Of a DNA stretch of 64,000 nt, positions 51,802 through 59,402 are shown one piece after another. Source of the DNA: Maniola hyperantus (lineage: Eukaryota > Arthropoda > Insecta > Lepidoptera > Nymphalidae); assembly GCF_902806685.2 (NCBI RefSeq), contig NC_048560.1, forward strand, positions 5,794,212-5,858,211, written 5' to 3'. The position numbers were made by a program, and so were the translations under genes. Every line of letters starts with the position of its first letter. Positions within the stretch are counted from its first letter, which is position 1. The notes under the pieces were generated by a model, which worked only from the letters and a program-made list of their open reading frames with translations, was not told where the DNA came from and did not search any database.

Positions 51802-52917
51802 ATGGATGTCCAACAAAAAGTCGAGAAGATAAAATCTTTGGCTAATGATTCGGCACGAAGTGCTGTTCTAGCTCCAAGTCAAGAGCTTCCAGCGGAGACT
51901 CCAACTGTAGCTGGATACGATTGGGAGAATGGAACAGATTACAACAAGATTTTAGAGAGTTACGCTAGATCAGGATTCCAAGCGACAAATTTTGGAAGAG
52001 CTGTGACTGAAATCAATAAAATGCTCAAAAGTCGCTCCGTACCTTTGACCGAAGATACCAGCGACCCTTTCGAAGAAGATATCTTTATCAAGAAGAAAAC
52101 TAATTGCACTATTTTCTTAGGTTACACCTCTAACATGATTTCCTCTGGTCTAAGAGAAACTATACGGTTTTTAGTCAAGAATAAACTTGTGGACTGTGTA
52201 GTGACTACAGCGGGTGGTATTGAAGAGGATTTGATCAAATGTCTCGCACCTACCTATGTAGGTGACTTCAATTTGAGTGGAAAAATGTTGAGAATGCGCG
52301 GAATTAATAGAATCGGTAACTTATTAGTTCCTAACGATAATTATTGCTTATTTGAGAAATGGGTTACTCCAGTACTAGACGAAATGTTGGACGAGCAAAT
52401 CAGTGATGGTATAGTTTGGTCACCGTCAAAAATAATCACTCGTTTGGGAGAGAGAATTAATGATGAAAGTTCCGTTTGTTATTGGGCTGCGCGGAACAAC
52501 ATACCGATCTTTAGTCCTGCGTTAACAGATGGATCCTTGGGTGATATGATGTATTTTCATTCATACAAACGTCCAGGTCTAATCATTGATATATTAGGTG
52601 ATATACGTAGGTTGAATACAATGGCTGTTAAAGCTAATAATACCGGAATGATTATATTAGGAGGTGGTCTTATAAAACATCATATAAATAATGCAAATTT
52701 AATGAGAAACGGTGCTGATTATGCTGTATATATTAATACAGCCAGTGAATTTGATGGCAGTGATTCCGGAGCTAGACCTGATGAAGCGGTGTCTTGGGGA
52801 AAAATACGTCCTAATGCAACACCAGTCAAGTTATATGCAGATGCAACCCTGGTTCTGCCATTGTTAGTCGCTCAGACTTTTGCTAAGTATCATTTTAGCA
52901 GTAAAAAAAATGTGTAG
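51802..52917 (+). CDS. DHPS: Deoxyhypusine synthase
   Basis: A single-exon gene of 371 residues, the usual length. The enzyme transfers the butylamine part of spermidine to one Lys of eIF5A using NAD, the first step of hypusine formation in the cytosol. Family blocks in order: LGYTSNMISSGLRETIRFLV, VVTTAGGIEEDLIK, GDFNLSGKMLRMRGINRIGN, SPALTDGSLGDMMYFHSY, GGGLIKHHINNANLMRNGAD, FDGSDSGARPDEAVSWGKIR. Lys334 in SWGKIR matches the catalytic Lys329 of the human enzyme; Lys292 and His293 match the GGGxxKHH site. No key residue is missing. It has no intron, so a retrocopy origin is possible, but the frame is intact and codon use looks normal. A SINE starts right after the stop codon. Confidence 0.95.
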   Translation: MDVQQKVEKIKSLANDSARSAVLAPSQELPAETPTVAGYDWENGTDYNKILESYARSGFQATNFGRAVTEINKMLKSRSVPLTEDTSDPFEEDIFIKKKTNCTIFLGYTSNMISSGLRETIRFLVKNKLVDCVVTTAGGIEEDLIKCLAPTYVGDFNLSGKMLRMRGINRIGNLLVPNDNYCLFEKWVTPVLDEMLDEQISDGIVWSPSKIITRLGERINDESSVCYWAARNNIPIFSPALTDGSLGDMMYFHSYKRPGLIIDILGDIRRLNTMAVKANNTGMIILGGGLIKHHINNANLMRNGADYAVYINTASEFDGSDSGARPDEAVSWGKIRPNATPVKLYADATLVLPLLVAQTFAKYHFSSKKNV

Positions 52918-53045
52918 TCATCATCCTGATCAACCCATCGCCGGCTCACTACAGAACACGAGTCTCCTCTCAGGGTGCGAAGGGTTTTGGCCATAGTCTA
53001 CCACGCCGGCTATGTACGGATTGGTAGACTTTACACACACACACA
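52918..53045 (-). mobile_element. SINE family 1 in the 3' UTR of the deoxyhypusine synthase gene
   Basis: CATCATCCTGATCAACCC, GCCGGCTCACTACAGAACAC and GGTTTTGGCCATAGTC begin one base after the TAG. The copy breaks off in a CA run near 53035-53048. Downstream, TTGAATAAAATT near 53183 is a plausible poly(A) signal, so the SINE would be in the mRNA. Confidence 0.75.
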
Positions 53046-53385
53046 CACTTTTATGGATAACAGAAATAAATTTTATTATTATGTAAAATAGTATTTATTT
53101 TGTAAACGGGTATAATTTATATGTAAAATAGTCTTAAAACAGGTATGATCATTGTTTTTGTTGTACTGATTTGTAAAGTAATGTTGAATAAAATTATGTA
53201 TAATTCTGAGTTTGTTATTATTTTATACATAATGTACCTATATTATTATCGTCGCGTTAACTCCTAACACCATGTAAGTCAAAATTACGTACAATGCGTA
53301 AAAAAGACTACATGCGCAGTGTTTATTTATGGAATAAACTATTTTTTTATTTCAAACTATTTTAACTTTGTCACATGCATATTTC

Positions 53386-53450
53386 AACATGCTGCTATGT
53401 AACATTTACAATATTGAAAATTTTTAAATGTTACATAGCAGCATAGCAAT
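53386..53450. repeat. Short palindrome (GCTGCTATGTAACATTT arms)
   Basis: GCTGCTATGTAACATTTA and its complement TAAATGTTACATAGCAGC flank a 17-base AT-rich loop. Perfect over 18 bp. Possibly the centre of a decayed MITE. Confidence 0.7.
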
Positions 53451-54100
53451 GTTAGGTACCAAATTATGTACTGTGCGTATTTTAGTCATTATTTTCCTTG
53501 ACCGTGAACGTAGCTGTTTACGTTTTTTCAGTAATTTTGTATAGCAATGTACGTATAATGCTCACAACAATAATGATTGATGCAGGTTTTACGAAATCGA
53601 CCATTCCTAGCTGCATGTGTTTTGGTTACTAGCGCCATCTGTTGTCAAATAGCACAAAAACTAAATTTGTTACTTTTAGCGCTGTCTGTTATCCAATAGC
53701 ATAAACAGTAAAAAAATTACTACTGGCTACATAATCATAATGTTTGTAATACAGAATACTGGCAGCATTGTGCCGTGCCGAATTTCAATAATGATTCATT
53801 AGGGGATTTTCATTATTTTTATTTAATGAATAACATGTTTTTAACTAATTATAAATATGATAATATCGCAAAATACAATAATATGTTGCCAACAAAGAGT
53901 TCCGTAAAGAAGGTGTACAGCTATCCGAACGTTATTGGTGTGAATGAACTGTCAAATATGCAGTGAAGTTAGCCGCTGTCTGGGCCTGGAAGTACTAGTG
54001 TGCGTGTGTCGCTAAAACAAAAGTTGTTAATGTGTGCCATACATGAAAGCGGCTCTTGCTTGAAAAGCTTTTTCAAGTTTGTGTTGTGTGAACACTGAAC
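53451..54100. other. Non-coding stretch before the signal-peptide exon
   Basis: Probably intergenic and promoter DNA. TAGCGCCATCTGTTGTCAAA near 53630 and TAGCGCTGTCTGTTATCCAA near 53678 are a diverged direct pair. Confidence 0.35.
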
Positions 54101-54119
54101 AGCGAAAATGAACTTTGCA

Positions 54120-54150
54120 GTTATTCAGTTATTCGTTGTCGGTCGCGTTG
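54120..54150 (+). promoter_or_regulatory. Possible transcription start (TCAGTT initiator)
   Basis: TTATTCAGTTATTCG at about 54120-54134 contains the arthropod initiator core TCAGT, and GGTCGCG about 20 bp downstream could serve as a DPE-like element. The start codon of the signal-peptide exon is 165 bp further on, with short upstream ATGs between. Confidence 0.35.
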
Positions 54151-54295
54151 AGTAGGACGTATACAGTTTATTTAACTCGTGCTTCCATTCAAAAATGCTT
54201 CTTCCAAGCGTCTTCTAAGTAAAAACATGGTTTTCAACAGTTAAAGTTTTAAAAACAAAACTTAAAACAAAGTGGCTAACATTACTGTGATAAAA

Positions 54296-54341
54296 ATGTG
54301 CTGGTTTCGTCTGATGATATTCGTTTTTCTCGTGTTATCCG
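54296..54341 (+). CDS. First coding exon of a secreted or membrane protein
   Basis: ATG in a good context (TAAAAATGTG) opens MCWFRLMIFVFLVLS, a clear signal peptide core, and ends at a strong donor, CCG|GTAAGTAG, in phase 1. The surrounding 300 bp are free of repeats. No following exon was recognised in the remaining 9.6 kb, so the intron probably runs past the window end. If so, the MADF-BESS gene at 59403 lies inside it on the same strand. The product cannot be named. Confidence 0.55.
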
Positions 54342-54799
54342 GTAAGTAGCATCCTTAGTCCTTTGCCGCTATTTATAGGTGTTTACGGTCAGATATTAAT
54401 GGTATTTTGTTAGGATATGTAATTCGTTGCACGTTTTGGAATCCTTTGATGTCTGGTTCTGTTCGCTTGTTTGTTGACAAAGGTTTTGGTTTCGTTTGAT
54501 CGTTGGTGTCGAGACTTTGTTTGAAGCTAACATGCGTCCAATAAGATTGTTTTTTTTCTTGCAGTTTATTTTAGATATGAAATGAACCTGCCCTGACTTT
54601 TTTATATCTGTTCCACTTAGTTCCCTTTTAAATCCTGGATGTAATAAACTAAACCTTGTGTCCTATAATCCAAAACAATTTTTACTTCCATACCATTTTT
54701 TTTTAATACCATTAGAAATTTATTTCCTATATTATATGGAAGTGTCTAGCCGACCGACCGACGGAAGTCTAATTTATTTTTATAGAGACTAATTAGTAA
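54342..54799. other. Intron start, nothing recognised
   Basis: Follows the donor at 54342. No exon or repeat end is supported. Confidence 0.35.
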
Positions 54800-55013
54800 T
54801 CACTACCCCTATTATAATTAATGTGGAAGTGTGCGTGGTTTGTCCTTCAATCACGTCGGAATGAAGCTAGGGATCGACGTGATTTTGTGCATGGGTATAG
54901 TTTAAGACTTGGAGTGACATAGGTTACTTTTTATCCCGGAAAATCAAAGAGTTCCCACAGGATTTTTAAAAACCTAATTCGACACACTTGAAGGTGCGAG
55001 CATCAGCTACTAA
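54800..55013 (+). mobile_element. Type-A Helitron, diverged
   Basis: CTACCCCTATTATAATTAAT, CAATCACGTCGGAATGAAGC and GGTGCGAGCATCAGCTA. The hairpin is mutated and the end CTAC replaces CTAG. Confidence 0.6.
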
Positions 55014-55027
55014 GTAATGTAAGGACT

Positions 55028-55140
55028 TCATACACTCCTAATCGAGGAGTACAGAGTGTAAACCTAAGCATGCACCTCTAACTTTCAGAGTTATATGCAT
55101 TTTAAGCAATTAAATATCACTTGCTGAAGAAAAATATGTT
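55028..55140 (+). mobile_element. SINE family 1 fragment
   Basis: GCACCTCTAACTTTCAGAGT and GCAATTAAATATCACTTGC match the SINE body. The head is lost. Confidence 0.5.
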
Positions 55141-55149
55141 TGTTGTATT

Positions 55150-55268
55150 TTGCTAGGTACAGAGATAGCTTACATCCCGGGAAAACTACTTTTTGTCCTG
55201 AAAAAACCAGAGTTCCCACAGGGATTTAAAACATGAATCTGCACTGGGAAACTTGCAGGCCTCACCTA
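55150..55268 (+). mobile_element. Type-A Helitron fragment, strongly decayed
   Basis: GTACAGAGATAGCTTACATC, then AGAGTTCCCACAGGGATTTA and a remnant 3' tip CTCACCTAG. Confidence 0.5.
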
Positions 55269-55269
55269 G

Positions 55270-55405
55270 TCATCATCATTATCAACCAATGACTCCCACT
55301 GCTGGACATAGGCCTCTTGTATGAACTTCCACACACCATGGTCTTGCACCATCTGAAAGCAGCAGTTCCCTGCTTCCATTTGATGTTGTCTGGCTGTATC
55401 TTTCT
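55270..55405 (-). mobile_element. RTE-type LINE 3' scrap
   Basis: ATCATCATTATCAACC, CCCACTGCTGGACATAGGCC and CTTCCACACACCATGGTCTT are the minus-strand RTE tail seen at 9056. Confidence 0.6.
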
Positions 55406-55447
55406 CTTAAGTCTGTTATTATAGGTAATTTATGAATATTGTAAATA

Positions 55448-55580
55448 CTAGCTGATGCCCGCGACTTCGTCCGCGTGGATTTACGTTTTACAAAATCCCG
55501 CGGGAACTCTTTGATTTTCCGGGATAAAAAGTAGTAGTAGTAACAAACATCCAAACATCCACACTTTCACATATATAATA
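55448..55580 (-). mobile_element. Type-A Helitron, internally shortened
   Basis: The minus-strand 3' end GCGGGCATCAGCTAG at 55448 is perfect. About 80 bp of the body between AAAAAGTAG and TAACAAACATCC are missing. Confidence 0.7.
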
Positions 55581-55632
55581 GGTATTATTTGGATTATGAT
55601 TACATACCTAAGTGAATTTTGTAATAATTATA

Positions 55633-55778
55633 CCCTCTAACAAATAAACCTGGAATAGCGGTGGAATAGTTATACTCTGTTTTGTCTTTCTCTGTCATCA
55701 GTAATTTGACATTTGAAGGAAAAAGACAAAACAGAGTATAACTATTCCACCGCTATTCCAGGTTTATTTGTTAGAGGG
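55633..55778. mobile_element. 146-bp perfect-hairpin MITE with TA duplication
   Basis: The arms start CCCTCTAACAAATAAACC and are complementary over 57 bp with no mismatch that I can see. The loop is 32 bases. TA flanks both sides. It is a very young copy, or one kept intact by gene conversion. A transcript would be a long uninterrupted duplex. Confidence 0.85.
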
Positions 55779-55952
55779 TAAATGTATATTTTGCTATACC
55801 CATACAGGGTCTCACATTACCTCATGTTATTATTGTAAGTGGAAACATGTGAAACGCAATAATGAAGAATAAAGAAATAGGTACTTGAGTAAAATCGGAT
55901 TTCAGCTCCATGCTTAGAAAGTTGCATTTAATTATTTACATCTTAGGTTCAT

Positions 55953-56444
55953 AATGGGGCTGATTCTCTTGTACACAATCTCTAAACTAAACTAAATTAA
56001 CAGGTCTAAATCTAGTGCTATCCTTTTCCGCAAGCAACAATATGAAATGGATAGCAATAGATTTAGATGTCTCATTTAAGTTTAGTTAAGAAATTGCGTA
56101 CAACGGAATTAGCCACAATGGGGTCGATTCTCTTGTACACAATCTCTAAATTAAACTAAATTAACATGTCTAAATCTAGTGCTATCCTTTTCCGCAAGCA
56201 ACAATATGAAACGGATAGCAATAGATTTAGATGTCTCATTTTAGTTTAGTTAAGAAATTGTGTACAACGGAATTAGCCACAATGGGGTCGATTCTCTTGT
56301 ACACAATCTCTAAACTAAACTAAATTAACAGGTCTAAATCTAGTGCTATCCTTTTCCGCAAGCAACAATATGAAATGGATAGCAATAGATTTAGATGTCT
56401 CATTTTTGTTTAGTTTAGAAATTGTGTACAACGGAATTAGCCAC
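55953..56444 (+). repeat. Three tandem copies of a 164-bp palindromic unit
   Basis: Units at 55953-56116, 56117-56280 and 56281-56444, all exactly 164 bp and nearly identical. Each unit is itself inverted: CTTGTACACAATCTCTAAAC at its start against AAATTGTGTACAACGG near its end, and CTAAATCTAGTGCTATCC against GGATAGCAATAGATTTAG. It looks like a MITE that was amplified in tandem. Confidence 0.85.
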
Positions 56445-56725
56445 AATATCTATGTACAATTACTAAATCATAAATTCAAAAGAAATGCCCTTGCTACCTA
56501 GTAACTTGGCAACATTTTTGTAGCTTTTTAAATGAATTTCAACCTTAATTTATTCACAACAGAGTCTATAACTGTATGTCAATGCATATTTTGTTGTGGT
56601 CAGCATTCTGCAATGAAAGATTACATTTCGTGTTGAAGGTGCCATTGTTATGATTTATGAATCATAAGACACTGTTGACTATTATGATGATGCTACAAAG
56701 TGTATCAAGTTTTTAATAATACCTA

Positions 56726-56893
56726 CAGTATACGGCCGAAAGTAATGTACATCGACCTTTAGAAAGAGATTTGTAGTGCACTGTCTCTGTTGATGAGACA
56801 AAACGTTATATAGGTATGAGTGACAGAGACAACGCCCTACAAAGCCGAAATGTCATTCTAAAGGCCGATGAACATTAGTTTTGGCTGCGTGTT
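56726..56893. mobile_element. MITE family M1, copy 5
   Basis: CAGTATACGGCCGAAAGTAA after TA at the left, then AGAGACAACGCCCTACAAAG. The right end, TTTTGGCTGCGTGTTA, is slightly decayed. Confidence 0.7.
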
Positions 56894-56899
56894 ATACCA

Positions 56900-57165
56900 C
56901 GAATACCCTGGCGCAGTGGTGAACACTGATAAGTGGGAGGTCCCTGATCCGATTCCCGGCAGCGGCATTTTGCGAATTTCAGTTTCTTAATTGACTCTGG
57001 TCCGGTATGGAGGCTTCGGCCGTGGCTAGTTATCACCCTATCGTGCCGCAAAGTGATTAAGCATTCCAGTACGGTGCTGTGTAAAAACCTATCAAGGGTA
57101 TGGGTTTAATGAAACTGCCATACCCCTTCCAAACTAGCCCTCTTCCATCTTAGACCTTCTCATTG
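56900..57165 (+). mobile_element. tRNA-derived SINE with CTGCCATACCC tail, full length
   Basis: The head has CCTGGCGCAGTGGTGAACAC (A box) and GATCCGATTCCCGGC (B box). The body has GAATTTCAGTTTCTTAATTG and AAGCATTCCAGTACGG. The tail is GGGTTTAATGAAACTGCCAT. It defines the whole unit of which 17440, 26330 and 43200 are parts. Confidence 0.7.
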
Positions 57166-57330
57166 TCTTCTAGTTGCAAAAGGCTCACTCGATCCATGGT
57201 AGGTACTTGAGTGAAGCCTGAGCGGTGCCGCTTCGTCATCCTATAGAGAAATCGCTGTACATATTCCACACGATGCGTTACGACGTCGTCCGGCGACGCA
57301 CCGCACGCGCAACGGACTTGAGTTGGGCTT

Positions 57331-57670
57331 AGGGTGAAATCTATAGAGCGCACTCTGACTTGCTTAGACTTAAGACAGAGTTAAAACTAAACAGAGCTAT
57401 GTATATCTCTCACATAAATCTGTCTCGTTTACGCGGTGTCCTATGTGTGCGACGAATACGACGCGACACGAAGACGCGACGTAATGTGTATATGGCAGTC
57501 TGCGTCTCGCCACAGACATATAGGCCGCAAGCACGGTATGCCGTTGAGTTGATCGCGTTCGTCGCGTTCGCAGCGTCGCGTCGCGTAGTATTCGTCGCTC
57601 ACGCAGGACACCGCGTTACACTCAATCTTAAATCTGAGCAAAGTCAAAGTGCGCTCTATAGATCTCAGCC
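57331..57670. mobile_element. Foldback MITE of the TCTATAGAGCG family, copy 5, with nested MITE
   Basis: The outer arms ATCTATAGAGCGCACTCTGA and the complement ending GCGCTCTATAGATCTCAGCC are well kept. The centre is broken by the element at 57432-57615. Confidence 0.75.
57432..57615. mobile_element. 184-bp Harbinger-type MITE with TTA duplication
   Basis: The ends CGCGGTGTCCTATGTGTGCG and the complement of AGCGACGAATACTACGCGAC-type arms are inverted, with TTA on both sides (57429-57431 and 57616-57618). It is GC-rich with many CGACGC blocks. Confidence 0.75.
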
Positions 57671-58184
57671 TTAGAGAGATGAAGCGGGCAGGAGTGGTGC
57701 GTTGCAACGCCAACGCGGGAGCGGTGGAGCGGCTACGCAGTGCCCTTGTTACAAGGGCAACCAATACTCCAATCCACAGCGGTGCGGCGCCGCAACGCAT
57801 CGAAAACGCTTCGTGTGGCTTCGGCCTAAGTTACTGAATCCCTAAAACATGTTGCGCCATTTCTTTCATGAAACTTGAAGAATTCAAACATGAAATGGCC
57901 TGCCTTCATAATCAAGACGCTTGTGTTCGTAAACTGTTGAGAGTTTTCGACACTAATTTTCGTCTTTCATAAAAATTCTATTTTTAAAAACATGTGTACC
58001 GTACCTACTTCAAAAAATCTAATACAAAAACTTTGCCGAACGTAAAAATCGTACTTTTGACATTAAATTTGACATATAGCGTGCTTACTCAAGGTACGAT
58101 GCAATATCGAATTGCATCGATTGCCGATATCGCTGAGATATCGCAAGAAGCCATACAGAAGCAGAACATATGAAAAATCTTCTT
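57671..58184. other. Non-coding stretch, GC-rich at its left
   Basis: 57671-57835 is GC-rich (GGTGCGTTGCAACGCC, GGTGCGGCGCCGCAACGC) and may be another TIR-like piece of the CGTTGC type. The rest is AT-rich. No exon is supported. Confidence 0.3.
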
Positions 58185-58647
58185 CTATATATATAAAAGG
58201 AAAAGGTGACTGACTGACTGAATGACTGACTGACTGACTGACTGATCTATCAACGCACAGCTCAAACTACTGGACGGATCGGGCTGAAATTTGGCATGCA
58301 GATGGCTATTATGACGTAGGCATCCGCTAAGAAAGGATTTTTGAAAATTCAACTCCTAAGGGGGTGAAATAGGGTTTTGAAATTTAGTAGTCCACGCGGA
58401 CGAAGTCGCGAGCATAAGCTAGTAATATATAAAAGGAAAAGGTGACTGACTGACTGACTGACTGACTGATCTATCAACGAACAGCTCAAACTACTGCACG
58501 GATCGGGCTGAAATTTGGCATGCAGATAGCTATTACGACGTAGGCATCCGCTAAGAAAGGATTTTTGAAAATTCAATCCCTAAGGGGGTGAAATAGGGGT
58601 TTGAAATTTATGTAGTCTACGCGGACGAAGTCGCGAGCATAAGCTAG
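58185..58647 (+). mobile_element. Two type-B Helitrons head to tail
   Basis: The first copy is 58185-58422 (TCTATATATATAAAAGG to GCATAAGCTAG). The second starts at once (58423) and ends at 58647 with the same GCATAAGCTAG before T. Both have ACTG microsatellites of different length and are otherwise very similar. Confidence 0.8.
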
Positions 58648-58849
58648 TAGCTTATAAATATCGGTTGAAGTTCGATTCGGGGTTCGCATTTTAGAGAAAA
58701 TGTTCAATGCGATTGTTTTGCAATTGTTCGATTCGGCGAATTTGCATTGCAAGTAAAGCTCAGATTGAAAATTGTAAAGTAGAATTTCAAAATAATTATT
58801 GAAAAAGTTGTTTTAGCGTTTGGCTGCCACCAGTAAAAATAAAATAAAT

Positions 58850-59375
58850 AAATAAAAAAGCTTTTATTATTCCTTACATGCACATACTTAATTTTACTTA
58901 GTTTTTAATTTTATCTTATTATTAACATTATATTATATATATATACAATTACTTTTAATTTTTTCTTATTATTATAAATTATTTATTTATTTAAGTATGT
59001 AGTTATTTACAATTGCAGGTGCTACCTGGCTTGGACCCACTCACGAAATCTCTTATATATTTTTTTTTTTACATATATATACATTTAAGTTTACATATAG
59101 TTATGTTTTTAGTAGGTAATTAGTAGGTGATTATATTCTTTCTTGTAAGGACCGCCTTATGCGGTAAAAGCCTCCTCCAAGACTTTCCATCTGACCCGAT
59201 CTCTAGCCAGCCTTGTCCAGACTCTCCCTGCTATCTTTACAATGTCATCATCCCATCTAGTAAATGGTCTGCCTCGTTTCCTTTTCCTTCCAAGTGGGTA
59301 CCAGTTGGTTGTTATTTTTGTCCATCTATCGTCCTTCAGTCTTTGCAGATGGCCAGCCCAATTCCATTTGGATTT
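58850..59375 (-). mobile_element. RTE-type LINE 3' end
   Basis: On the minus strand from 59372 the frame reads KWNWAGHLQRLKDDRW, then RKRKRGRPFTRWDDDIVK and ends KVLEEAFTA followed by TAA. It is the C-terminus of an RTE-like reverse transcriptase without interruptions. The AT-rich 3' UTR extends left to a TAAATAAATAAA-type tail. The truncation point at about 59375 is only some 28 bp from the MADF-BESS start codon. Confidence 0.75.
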
Positions 59376-59402
59376 GCCACCAGTAACTACCTATTATTAA
59401 AG

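Noticed and set aside
59127..59402. In-frame N-terminal extension of the MADF-BESS protein upstream of 59403
   Set aside because: The upstream part of the open frame is antisense of an RTE LINE tail; the MADF domain starts right after the ATG at 59403.
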